Source: Epiperipatus broadwayi
Lineage: Eukaryota; Onychophora; Udeonychophora; Euonychophora; Peripatidae
DNA length: 64,000 nucleotides
Assembly: GCA_028023455.1 (NCBI GenBank)
Contig: JAQFVV010007218.1
Location: 62,001 to 126,000, forward strand
Direction: 5' to 3'
Shown: piece after piece, positions 36,513-48,888 of the stretch
How the letters are laid out: each line of letters starts with the position of its first letter
How positions within the stretch are numbered: the stretch's first letter is position 1
Notes under the pieces: generated by a model
What the model was told of the DNA's origin: nothing
Seen by the model: only the letters and a program-made list of their open reading frames with translations
The model's database searches: none
Made by a program: the position numbers and the translations under genes

Positions 36513-37903
36513 TGTCTCGTTTACTATAAAGAAAGCGTAGTCGTAAAGAAAAAAACATATAATCTTATTATTTTGTTTACTCTTTGGAAATGATTATAAT
36601 TTTGATATAATTCTGTCTTTAAAAGATTGTCAGCGTATGTAAATAATTGTTTCATTATGATGACGTTCGTCAAAATGTCATTTGTTATAATTGCTAATGG
36701 TCATAAACTTTATGTTATTTTCTTTCAAATACTTTAATTAATAACAATGATCATTTAACTACTCCTGATTTTAGTTGAGATCTCGTAATTTGAACACTCC
36801 CAACACACCGGAGCTCACAAGAATTTCAAAGCTCCAAAATCGATCCTAGGACAACCATTTCGAAATAGGACGCTATTCTTACCATGGCAAAGTTCATAGA
36901 ACAAATATAATATAACTATTTGAGCTAAAAAAAATTTTTAAAAAAATATCGCAATCTACTTAATAATAAAAAAAAATTACGTTTTTTTAATTAAACTACA
37001 TTAAACTCCTTATTTATAAAACGGCAATGATGGAAATAACTTGAAGACAACGATATATATTAGTTATATATTACTGATGTCCAACATAGTGATGAGTGCC
37101 AAAGTATCAGAGAAAATTCATGTCTAATCAAAATAGGATATTGACTAGGTGAAAAGGAATGAAAAGAAAAGAATCTACCGATCTAGATATTACAAAAAAT
37201 TCAAAAACAGATTATTGGTTCAAATGTTGATAGATAATAGGATTAAGTTAAAAATAGTTTCAAAAATGTACTGAGAAACTGACAGTGGAACATCTAAATC
37301 GCAGTAAGTATTCCACCTATGTTAGACAACATTTGATAAAAGATCAACAATTATATATCAAATGTTTGGTCAGAAACCTGTTGCTCTTTTCAAAAAGCAA
37401 AATCGAATTCTAAGGCAATTTAAAAGTATCCAGCAACATATTGAAGAGGAAAAAACAATTTATATTTTTATAGCAGAGAAACGTTTTAATAAATGAATCA
37501 TACTTATAAAGATGTACTATTTTTTTAAAAAAAAATCAAAAGATAACTTCAATTTATATAAACTGATTTAATCAATGATAAAAAGAAAAGGCAGTTTCCA
37601 TTTTCTAATGACGATTCAGGAAAGTCAAATAATACTCCTACGAAAGAGACCTTAAAATTAGCTTAAAATCGTATATTTCTTACAAAGACTTAAGATTTAT
37701 TTGATTATATTAAATTTTAAATGATTTTAGGAAAATAATGTGTTCCAAAATATTTATTTTATGAGGCACGACATTGGTGAATTTGACAATGAAATTTCGT
37801 ATGATTAACTAATGTTTTCTCTCTGCCTCATTAAAGTTTAAATTTAAAATATGAGGAAAACCTTATTGGATAAACAATATTCGGGATTGGAATATATATA
37901 TAT
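36513..37903. other. Unassigned AT-rich stretch
   Basis: No gene found. It ends in a (TA)n run, 37892-37907, that is the insertion site of the outer LTR element. Confidence 0.5.
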
Positions 37904-37907
37904 ATAT

Positions 37908-40759
37908 TGTAACGGTAAGAATTGTCCCTCCACGTAGCAAACTCTAGAACATAGGCAAAATACACTAAGACTGATCGAATCCAGATGCTGTGATCCAGAA
38001 TCCGACCAACATTCAACACTTTCACTCTGCTCAATGATTTACTATCTTATGGATGACATTCCTCAACGTACACAGACAATCAATTCACTCTCGGTCCAGC
38101 AGTCACTCCCTGTAAAATAAGAGACTCATAATTTAACTAATTTATCACTGATTTGATAAGATATATACACATATGGCTAAGTAATTAATTAAAGAACTTA
38201 ACAGACTGATCTACATATATATGAAATAGTGTATGTGTAATTAAATATAGAGTTGGACAAAATGAATTCACGGACAATAAAATATGCAAACGAATTATAA
38301 TTTTAAATATGATTACTTTAATAAAACAATAGCAAACAATAAATTAAAACATACCAAATTATATGGTAGAAACGTGGGGTATAATGCTCACAGGCGTTAG
38401 ATAACTGCTGAGATTCATGTTATAATCTTCACTATAAGCGTTTAATAATGTGTAGTGCGGTATTGGAACTTCATGCCTATATTAATTAATATGCCAAATT
38501 TCTAGCTCTCTTGTAGTCTGCTAGATCATGCGGAACTTTATAGCCAAAGCTATATAACTAACTATCATAACGCTCTTATGGCTATATTTAATACAAAGTT
38601 AATTCGAGCATGTAATTAGACTCAGAGATATGCAGGTTAGCGTGTTAACCTAGATTAGGATGTATACTAATGATAGATAAGCGTTTAATATAAAAGGGAG
38701 AGAAAACTGATTTATTATAGGTTTACCTATATCCCCTATGGCACATATTAAAATATTAAGCAAAAAGATGCGAATGAGTCATTATTCATGGGCTTCAGTC
38801 TCCAAGGACTCGGTTTGCCCTAAGAACGCTCAGCCTGCCACGAATAAGAACATTAGTAGTTCAGGTAGTCGGATAAGCATTATGAATCATCTAGGTCCTT
38901 GTGCCCTAGTTCTAAAAGTGTGCTTGAACCCAAACTAAAGTGGATGAGAGTGACCTCCGCCAGCACGTCATCGAAAATCATGCAGCAAGCTGATAAGTAT
39001 ACATTGTGTACTTTGTAAAGACACATCCGCAACTTATACATATATATAACACAATCGCATACCATTACATTATTGTGCCTTAATATTAGATAGCGTATAT
39101 TTGCATATCTATATAATCCAGTTCTCAAATTTAGTATTTTAAATATACTATTAAGGGACTAAATTAATTAGTAACCTAGTTTAATATTATCACCTACGTC
39201 TCAACATAAATAAATCTAAGGAGGATAAAGCATATTTGCGGGGTAATTGCGAATAAAATATTAAAATATGCTTTGAGAATATTTCTGTGGCTAGTTCTGG
39301 TGATATATGAGTTATATATATAAATAGTTATAATTCTTAACTAAAATTAAGGAAACTGCATAAAATAGCTAGATAACTGATTATTGTAATATTGATACCC
39401 AAAACTTAATCAGTAACATAATATGATCTCGAAACAGCAAGTGAGGATGAAGAATAATAATTCAATTATTTAATATTAAATTATAATGAAGATTTGGAAT
39501 TATCTTCGCAAATCGATACGCTAAAATGATATTTATAAACTTGCGGTTTTGAGTCATTTGGCATATTAAATACACATATTATATTAAAATGATAAAATCA
39601 TAAAATAAAGTTGAATAGATTTAGAAATAGGCATAAAAAGACGGCAGAAAATTGTACATTTAAAATAGATTAATAGGAGTTTTACAATTTAAAAGAGAAT
39701 TCGAGTTTTACATTATAAAAGAGAATTTACATTTTATAATCAGGCAAGACTTAGCATTTAACAATCTTCTTTGTAGATTTTAGTAAAGGTGTTTGGGAAA
39801 GCAGATTTAGTGAATAGCTAGCTTTTAAAAATAGAGAAATGAAAGTCACAGTTTATAAACGAGAGCTCTGAGAAAATTTACTGTTTAGTTGTTTCCATAG
39901 CAGCTGGTTTTGAAGCACTTGGGACGATAATAAGTTGACACTTGATGATGATGCACAGTTAACAGAGATTTTCCATGGGCTACTTTTGGCTGGTGATGGC
40001 ATTAGGTTTCATTGGACCGAAGCTCTCCATTCTCCACGAGGAGAGGCGGTGAATTATGGCCTCTACTCGTCGAACATTTTAAGGTGAAACCGATTTGGCC
40101 TACAGTTCACGTAATATATATATGTATATGATTGATCTCCTTGTTAGTAAAACTTCAAGTATTTATACCTTTTGAAATATGCACACCTGTTATTTTTTTG
40201 CATAGCTGAACAATCCATTTTATTTTAGCCAACCATTTAATTATTCCCACTGGCAGAAAAACTCATTTCTTTATTTAGACAAACAATTTTTGTGATAATA
40301 AAGTAATTTAGATTCTGTTTTCCCTGCTTATCTTGTTAACATTATATATTTCAAACAATATCCATGCTATTTTAGGACTATTTTAGGACTAGATGCATGA
40401 CTTACGTTAAATCTGTTTTACAAAATCGAATGTTATTTTTGACAAAATTACCCTGTAATTAGCAGAAAATACTTTATAAGCAGAGGTGGTAGAATAAATG
40501 CAGAATAACAGGAGATATGTATATGCGATTTCACTAATACAATAATAAAGTTCCTAAATAATTTAACTAAAATATTTCTTAAAATAGAAATGTCTATAAA
40601 ATGAATTTACCCATCTGGAAAATATATACCATTAACATAAATAATTTAGACTAAAATATTTCCCAAATAAGAAATATTTATAAAATTGAAACATATCTGT
40701 AATCTATACATATTCAATTAAATTACAGATGTACTACTAGCATATATATATATATATAT
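37908..40759 (-). repeat. Outer element 3' LTR, first part (up to the inner insertion)
   Basis: Aligns with 59089-62675 in the same orientation apart from the 755-bp insertion there. It ends in a (TA)n run at 40742-40759, where the inner element interrupts it. The LTR resumes at 53462. Short frames inside, such as 38880-39128, recur in the other LTR only because the LTRs are copies. Confidence 0.9.
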
Positions 40760-43700
40760 TCTAACCCAAAAAAAGAAAACGTTCCTATCTATCCATAATA
40801 AAAGAACGTACGGGCTATTTCTATTTCGCCCGGTAACATCAAAGAGCGACTTCTATTACAGTAAATCGGACGGGAAGCCAAACCCTCTATTCTCTAATAT
40901 GATATTTTATAGCTCTTCGTTAGGTTAGTTATATAATTCGGCTACAGAGATATGCAGCTCAGACAGAGATAGAATAAAAAAAATAATTATCATTAATGAA
41001 ATAGATTTAATAAAACAATTTAGAATAAACTAACATTCTCTCTCTATCCAAAACACATTCTCTGAGCTATAAGTACTTGCACTGTTCGACAATGATGATG
41101 ATTTTATTTCATTGTTAATATTACTGACTAAAATACAACATTCAGCAATTTGCCCATATGCTCTCAATATTTTATTATTATACAATTAAAAGTTTCCATC
41201 TCTTTAGCCATGCCACACTTGTACTATTAATCATACTGAATTAATTCTTTCTTTAAGAGCACTTATAATACTGACACTAATCTCAGGGTTCTCTGTTATA
41301 TTTACTAAATTTGCTCGGCAGTATTGTGTTGTCCAATAGAACTGACACTCTGGTTGGCTATAGAAAACATTTAACTTATTTAAATTCCAGGTGTCTTCAT
41401 CCACATATCAACTATTATAATATTTAACCAGATGATGACCCTATTCAATGACAACGCATAATTTTGAATAATACTGCCAATTTATAATCCAGAATCTCAG
41501 TTGGAATGATGAAAAGACAAGGGTGCTTTTGTGTCCCTCCATCACCCATGACAATACAATACTTAACTAAGATTTAATACTTAGCAATTCTTCACTTACA
41601 TGTGTATGGAACAATATGCAATCAAATATACTAGTTTGGGAATAAAGTGATTTTACACACACATAAAATAAAATGTTTTGGTCTGAAGTTTCAATTCCAT
41701 AAATAATTCTTATTAAATTAAAAATAGAATGAAATATTCTGATCTGCTTAAAATTGTCTATCTAGTGTATTGAACTTGAGATTTCATAAATAATTTTGGA
41801 CTCAAGAAAGTATTGCAAGGATTATGCAGATACACTTTTATTTAGCATACAAGAAAAATGACTCAAAACAGCTTTTAATAAAACTATATTTATTATTAAA
41901 TTTCAACAATATTCCAATTTATTCTTACAATTTAACAAAAACAATCCCTTAGGATTAACATAATAAACAAAATTTTACACTTTAGTTGATCCCATATGGA
42001 TAAAACAAAATAATAACTAATAATAATTAGTCTATGCTTTTAGACTTAGATTCGAACTACTTCTTCATCTTTGTTATACATTGACTCAGATTAATTATAA
42101 CAATTTAAATATTATTGTCGATACACTACCTTATCAGTTTAGTGTATCTTATATGAACGACTGCTTAACTTTATTCTGACTATTTGTTTTAAAATAAAAA
42201 TAATTGGATTCTAGGCAATGCGTACAAACGATTATTATCATCGTATATTTAACTAAATGACAGTTTTTATTTAGATAACTTATTATAATTTATGGGTTAT
42301 TTATCAGAAGTTACACTTATTATTCTCATATTTACCTGAATAACAACTGAAGTTGTTATACACATTGTTTCCTCCGTATAAGTTATATTGTGAGTGCTAC
42401 TTAATAATTAACCTGAATTAAACTTAGTATTTGAACCCTCCTTTGGCAAATAAAAATTTATAAATCACGCAAATTTAAACTTATTCTCTCCATTGACTTA
42501 TGTGTGGATTACCCGCACTATTTCGACACACAATCCAGACATTGATCATATATACTAACACTCTATTTTTACTAAATGGATCGTAAGGAATTTACCTCCA
42601 GTATACCCATTATCTTGCCATAACTTTTTAAATAAAACACAATATTCTACACCTTCCGTGGTGGAATTATCTCTATTTTCTCATGAGGAAGAGGGAATAA
42701 TACCGTAGATACGAAGAGTTAACGACTACATTAAAATAGTTTGGTGGGTCCTGGCCTCTTTCTTGGGCATATTAGGAACACACACCAATATAATCCTCTC
42801 ATGGGATATTAACGAACGAAATAAACTACATACGGTATAAATGGCTGATCGTCCTGGCTCTGGGAAGCGATCGCTTGGGTTATAACCATACCCGAATTCT
42901 AGATTTATTTATTCCCCCTCATGAAAAATAAAGCTTTTGGGGAGATTATTTTCCATCCCACAAAATAAATACATACAATTGTTACTAATGTGAATATTAA
43001 TCATATACTGATGCTATTCGGGGCAAGACAAGCAAATACACTAATTACACAAAATTTATATTCCGGGTATACTTAAATCAATGTCTGTAATCAATGGATA
43101 ATACAAAATAAACATAATAATTTTCACCTTTGCCAAAGAAACATTCAACAAGTAATTGGTTATATAGTATTTTGAACTAAATTAAGTGAATACGTTAATA
43201 AAAATATACTTGGGAATAAATTCGCAATTAACATAGTATAAATTTGTTTAAACTTTAAATAAATAAGATTCTGTATAGCACTTCTTTTTAATTACTTCTG
43301 ATAATTTTAACTAGATATTTGATCTATTAAGTATCTGAACTTTTCTACTTTTACGCATTTAACATATAAATTTACACCCATAATTGCCTATCATAAGTAA
43401 ACACATTTTATAAAAATATTTTCCATGTCAAATATAAATTTAACGTAGAATAATTAAAAGAAAACATACCTTTATGATTACAAGGTCATTTAACCCTTAA
43501 ACCGCTAATTAAATCATTGGTTGTATGAGATAAAAATCAAATCTTTTAATTGGCCAACTCACAAACTGAAGACAAAGCCTATTGTTAAAACATATTCGTC
43601 TATAATATTAAATTCAACTCAGATACGTTTATAAAAAGTATATAATTAATTTTTCAGGTCATGAAGAAAACGAAAGTTCTTTCAAAAATAAATTGCTATT

Positions 43701-46079
43701 TATTTATTCTAAGATATTCTATATCGGCAACATAAAAGTTATAATGTAAACAAAAAGATCGACTTTTACGTTATAGAAAAGTAAATATTTCTTTTTACTA
43801 CATCTTCAATATATTTACTTAAATCTTCAATATTTTTCGAAAATAATTTTGTTTTTTTATTATTCTCTCTGAAAATTATGTTTAATTTCCATAAATATTA
43901 TTTAATAATAATTTAAATCGTATTCGAAATGAAAATCTCAGCGTTTTTCTTTATTTTCTTTGATCAGGCAGTTTCTTTGTTCTTTCCAGCCAATCAGAAT
44001 GTCTTTTTCGGCTGAGAGCATGCTAAGAACCAATCACAAATAATGTTCCTTCTTTGTTTAGGTTTAAAATGCGTTTTTTTTTATTTTTTACTTCTAAAAT
44101 AAATCGGAAGATGTCACCATCGTACAGAACTTTTAAAAACGAATTAAATACGTATTTAACGAATTTTATCGTATAAAAACGAACTAAGTTAGAGTGATTT
44201 TAGGTGTCGACGAGGAGTCTCGTCGAGCGCGGGAAAAGGGTTAAATACTACTTGAATGTACATCTTTTAACCTGTTGATAAAAAAAAATATACATAATTT
44301 TTCAAATAAAAAAAAAATATTACTTAACAAGTGTTTATTCTCTTTCTAGAAAAATGTTTTCGTTGGGCAATTTATTTAGATGAAGAACTTGATCCTTTCG
44401 TAGTTCACGAAGTAAAATTTTTGAAATAAGAAACACATTTTATTATTTCATTTCGATAAAAGTTGCTTCCATTCTGGCGCATTTAATAATTAAGCAAAGA
44501 AAACATAATAGCGTTGGATATTAATTCTTCTTTGAATTAACTTATATAATTTTGGGATCCAAGAAAGACAATACATAACTTAACATGACGAATATTTTGA
44601 CGCTTGACGATCACATATATACAATTCTTTTCTTTTTTTTTTAATATTGGTGATACGTACCATTTTATTTAGCTAGCTGGTTTAAGAATAAACTAAGGCG
44701 CAATTTTTAGGAAATATTATAATTATAAGGACTGCAGCTGACTTACGTAGATAGAATTTTACGGACTCTAGTTGAGATATAATATAACATATTATTTTAA
44801 AGTTATAATTAAGTCACTTATTGGTTAGTTTTTATTCCTACTCTAGGAATTATAAGTCTTCTTTAATAATGAGTTTTCCGTAATATGCACGCATACAAAT
44901 TTTTCAATATTTACCTTGAGAAAATTTATATTTTCTTTTTAAAATTATGCAGATGCACAAGTAAATATCCTTTATCATTCATATTATTTCTAGATAATTT
45001 TCAGTGAATAAATTATATTTTAATGTGAAGAGCTTTCATTATTTTTAAATGCAGACAATGTCAGTTTAAAAGAGCGCGAAATTTTATAGTTAACTTTCCT
45101 TAGCTTTTATAATATGTCTTTTAAATTATAAATTTTTCTTTTATACCAAGAAAAAATTATCAAATAAGGTAAAGTTAATAAATAATTGTTTATTTTCTGG
45201 AAATTATTTATATTATTTACTTTAAACATAATGACGCTTTCAGTGATTACTGTAGTCAATACGGTCATTTTAAACTTTAGCACACGATAGTATAATCTTT
45301 TAGTATAAAAACTTTATAATAGGTCGATGGACATAGAAAAGCAGAATATCCTATCAATTAAGATTAGCCAAACATGATATTATCAAACATTTAATGGACT
45401 GATATTTATTTCTGCAATAAAAATATAAAAAATTTTGTTACCGAATTTCAGTACTCACTCCTTCTTGAAGACTAAATAGCAGACTAAACTTTTTTCCAGT
45501 TTTTGGCGGTCTTGTTTTATTTTAGCGACCTCTTACAGAGAAAAAATCATTTAATTATACATAAACAAAAGAAAGGAAAAAAAAAACAAACTTATTACAG
45601 TTATATTTTGTTCTGTATGGTTTAAATGAACTACAAAATAATTTGACAAATAATGTAAAATAATAAATACATTTACTCAACAATATTTATTTGTGGTGTA
45701 TATTTCTGTATACATTATTGTCTAAATAATTTAGAAATAAAATTACCAGAAGCTATTGTATTATGATAAGATACTCATCTATCCCCCCTCTTGTCCATCT
45801 AAATCAATTACTGTTTATAATTTGTGCTTTTATACTATATTAAATTGCTCTTATGGTTAATATTTTTAATTAATTATTTATGCTCTTTTTTAAAAATGAC
45901 ATTAAATTACTAAATTTCTTAGTTATTTGCTTAAAACATGTTAAAGTGAGTAACTAGAATACTGTATTAATCGCTTAATATTATCAATATTTTATTTTTC
46001 TATTTTCTAGAAAAAGATAGCATTGTTTTCCTTTGGAAACGATGCTAAATAGACCAAGTGTCAATAACACTAGGTTACA
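40760..46079 (-). repeat. Inner element 3' LTR (contains a MITE)
   Basis: Matches 48889-53461 almost base for base once the 748-bp insertion at 43494-44241 and its extra TTAA are removed (about 4568 against 4573 bp). No coding content is supported inside it. Confidence 0.9.
43494..44241. mobile_element. piggyBac-type MITE flanked by TTAA
   Basis: Present in one inner LTR and absent from the other, so the boundaries are exact. TTAA lies on both sides (43490-43493 and 44242-44245), and the other LTR has a single TTAA at the matching place near 51622. The ends are CCCTTAAACCGC and, inverted, CCCTTTTCCCGC, an imperfect 12-bp terminal inverted repeat. A perfect 7-bp hairpin CGACGAG-GAGT-CTCGTCG sits close to the right end (44208-44225). 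TTAA targets and CCCT-like ends are known for piggyBac elements. There is no transposase frame, so it is non-autonomous. Confidence 0.88.
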
Positions 46080-46090
46080 ATTCTCCCACT
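46080..46090 (-). other. Polypurine tract of the inner element
   Basis: On the minus strand GTGGGAGAAT lies immediately before the TGTAACC start of the 3' LTR. This is the position and composition expected for the plus-strand primer of an LTR retrotransposon. Confidence 0.7.
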
Positions 46091-46309
46091 GTTAGGAAAA
46101 ATAAAAAATAAAATAACACATATATTACTAATATTTCTTATTGTATTGTTAGGTCTATATCATACTTCTCTTAGAAGTTACTAAATTCAATCTTACAGAT
46201 TTAATTTTGTTTAGGATACGGTAGTAGGCTTCGGGCATTGTAGGTACCTCGTTCCATCAGGGTTTGAGATCCCTTTTTTTTTTCATGCCCGCTATCTTTA
46301 CTACCTTTG

Positions 46310-48296
46310 TTATGTTTTCTTTAGTATCGTGGTGATACCACTTGTAGAAGGTTGATCCTCATTTAAAACCCTTCTTTTCACTGTCGGCCTACTGATGTGG
46401 CTACGTGGTCTACTATAGGAATCCTTCCTATAATGCCCCTTCTCTTTACTTAACCTCCTTTTTCCCACATAAGACCTATCTGTAAAATTAATATTGTTTA
46501 CCATAGGATGGGTGTCCCTATATATTCTACTCCTATGATCCATATTTCTATCACTAGTTTCTAGAGCATCCAAAATCTCGACTACCTCTTCTATTGTATG
46601 CCTGTCCGCAGCAATTAAGACCTGCTCGACATGCCTCGGTAAATTATGACAAATTATGCGTACAATTTGGGGTTTCGGACAACGGATAAGTGGTCAACAT
46701 TTTCAGTTTGACGGCCTGACTTCGGAAAAATTGAGTGTAACTGCCTTTATTTACCTGGTACCTTTCCTGAGATATTTGATACCTAAGGTTGTCTTGTCGG
46801 TCTTCCCCCCAGAAACTAGTTAACATGAGATATTTAAAGTCCCCATACGTTTCCGGTTTCATAAATAATGATTGCCACCAATCTTTAGAGGCAGAACATA
46901 AATGGTTTGTGGCAATGGCAATTTTCTCTACCTCAGACAAATGACATAAGGTGAACAATTCGTCTAAATTTTGGAGATATTCATGTGGATTCTCCTGGTA
47001 TTCTCCTATGAAGAATTTAATTTTAATCAATTTCAAAGCCATGGAGCTATTAATTTCAGGCTCCAACATGACTTTATGTCTGGTCTCAGTCAATGGATTA
47101 TACATTGATTCCACTGGGCTGATCATTGCATGTAATTCAGAGATTACAGGTTTATTATGGTCATTATTAATTTCTTTAACCTGAGTTTCAGATACATTTC
47201 TATTATGAACCACTTTATCCCTATTAAGGTCCAGAGCTTTCATACGGTTTTCTAATCCCAATTTGTAATTTTGCCATTCACAAACTATTTTTATAGAAGT
47301 GTCCTTAAGGCCTATATTTAAATTTTAAATTTGTTGCTTTAGCTGGTTAATAGTTTCATCTTTCTCTAAATCCAGTTTATCTTCTAGTCTGTGATATACT
47401 GTATTCTCATACTGATTCATATATTCCTCTATTTCCTCTTTAAGATTATTTTGTAATATTTGTGAATTATTCTTGACTATCTCATTAAACTGTTCTACTT
47501 TTCCTAGAACTTGAATTAACTCACTTTCCATCTTTTTATTAATTTCATAGTGGGTTTCCTCTTGATTTTCTAACTTAGTTATTCTGCTAGCAAGTTGGCT
47601 CTGATATCCTATTGCTATATTGTCCGGTTCAAGAGTTATATTTTGGACTTCTTCTTTTAAGTTTCTAAATTCACTCCTAGTACTATCTAAATCTCCTTTT
47701 ATGCCTTCTATTTTCTTATTAACTTCACTATTTAATTCTTCATATTGGCTTATGAATTCATCCCGAATCATTTCGACCATAATTTCGGCCCTCTCCAAAT
47801 TTATTTTTATTTCTTTATTAATTCTATTTTCTAGTTTTTCGGAGGCCACTTTTAACTCTCCTATATGGTACTTTAACTCTCCCTTTAGGTCTTTGATCTC
47901 CTCTACGTGATGGTCCAATTTACTGTCCAAATTTTGAATTTGATTCTTTAATTCACTGTTTGAATTTTTAATTTGACTTTCTAATTTATTTTCTAATTCA
48001 CTATTGGAATTTTTAATTTGACTTTCTATTTTACTTTCTAATTCACTATTGGAAATTTTTATTTGAAATTTTAATTCATTATTAGATTTTTGTACTTGAT
48101 TTAACTGTGTAGACAAAGTTTGTAAGATTGTAAATATTTGGATTTGCTCATCCCCAGGTAGATCTTTATCTACTTTAGCTTTTTTCGGATTAATTTCATC
48201 TAAAGATTCTTGCTCCTCTCTTACTTCTACGTGAAAATGTGGAGTTTGGGTATCCGGGGATTGGAGCTCTTGAGATTCTCCCAAATCCTCTGACAT
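46310..48296 (-). pseudogene. Gag-like protein of the inner element (one stop, one frameshift)
   Basis: The minus-strand reading starts with ATG at 48296. The first 323 codons are mostly a coiled coil, with a 14-residue repeat (core SQIKNSNSELENK) at roughly residues 85-125. An in-frame TAA at 47325-47327 interrupts it, and the same frame continues to 46644. There a gag core is seen: KFFIGEYQENPHEYLQNL, KDWWQSL, and a SFWGEDRQDNLRYQ segment. A frameshift near 46690 leads to a last piece, 46310-46573, with a basic Arg/Lys-rich tail ending in TAG. No CCHC zinc knuckle is seen; the basic tail may bind RNA instead (inference). The W-L-KP-F-SFW-RQ pattern fits the retrotransposon gag family and is shared with the outer element. 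Confidence 0.75.
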
Positions 48297-48864
48297 ATCC
48301 TGACTATCTTGGTCTTCACTAATACTTAATATTTAATTTTTCTATTATTTGACAGTACTGAAATTAGTAATGAACTATTAATGATATTGATAAGTAATTA
48401 TTGAAAAGATATCCTGCCCCTATGCCTCTCCTATCAAAAACAATTTACACCAAAACTATGTTCTAATATTTACTATCTCTAAAGTCCCAACATTAACTAC
48501 CGAATATTCTTTTCTCATATGCTACTTGGTCCATAGAAATCTCACCAAACCATTACGTATTATAGTATAAGTATTAATCATACCACCAAACAAGCAGATC
48601 ATCATAAATGCTAAATCATTACAATACTTTATGGAATTACTTGCAGACCACAACACTATAACAATAAAAAAATTTATTTATTCAGTGGCAAAAGATTCTG
48701 TCTTGAAATATACATTCATATAATATTTTATGGCTAAAGAAACAATTTATCAATGGCAAACATTTTCAATCAATGAACAATTAATTCATTCACATGCAAA
48801 TACTATTTATATTTATTTCAAGAAAATTCTACCAAATTCTTCATGGCCAACTCTAGCCATCGAA

Positions 48865-48886
48865 GGCCCCTGTAGTTGGGCGGCCA
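48865..48886 (-). other. Primer binding site of the inner element
   Basis: On the minus strand the sequence two bases inside the 5' LTR starts TGGCCGCCCAACTACAGG. Its complement ends in CCA, like a tRNA 3' end with a GC-rich acceptor stem. I cannot name the tRNA. Position next to the LTR and the opening TGG support the call. Confidence 0.65.
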
Positions 48887-48888
48887 TT

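Noticed and set aside
38880-39128. 82-codon minus-strand frame repeated at 60049-60297
   Set aside because: It lies inside the outer LTR and is present twice only because the LTRs are copies; no motif and no start context.
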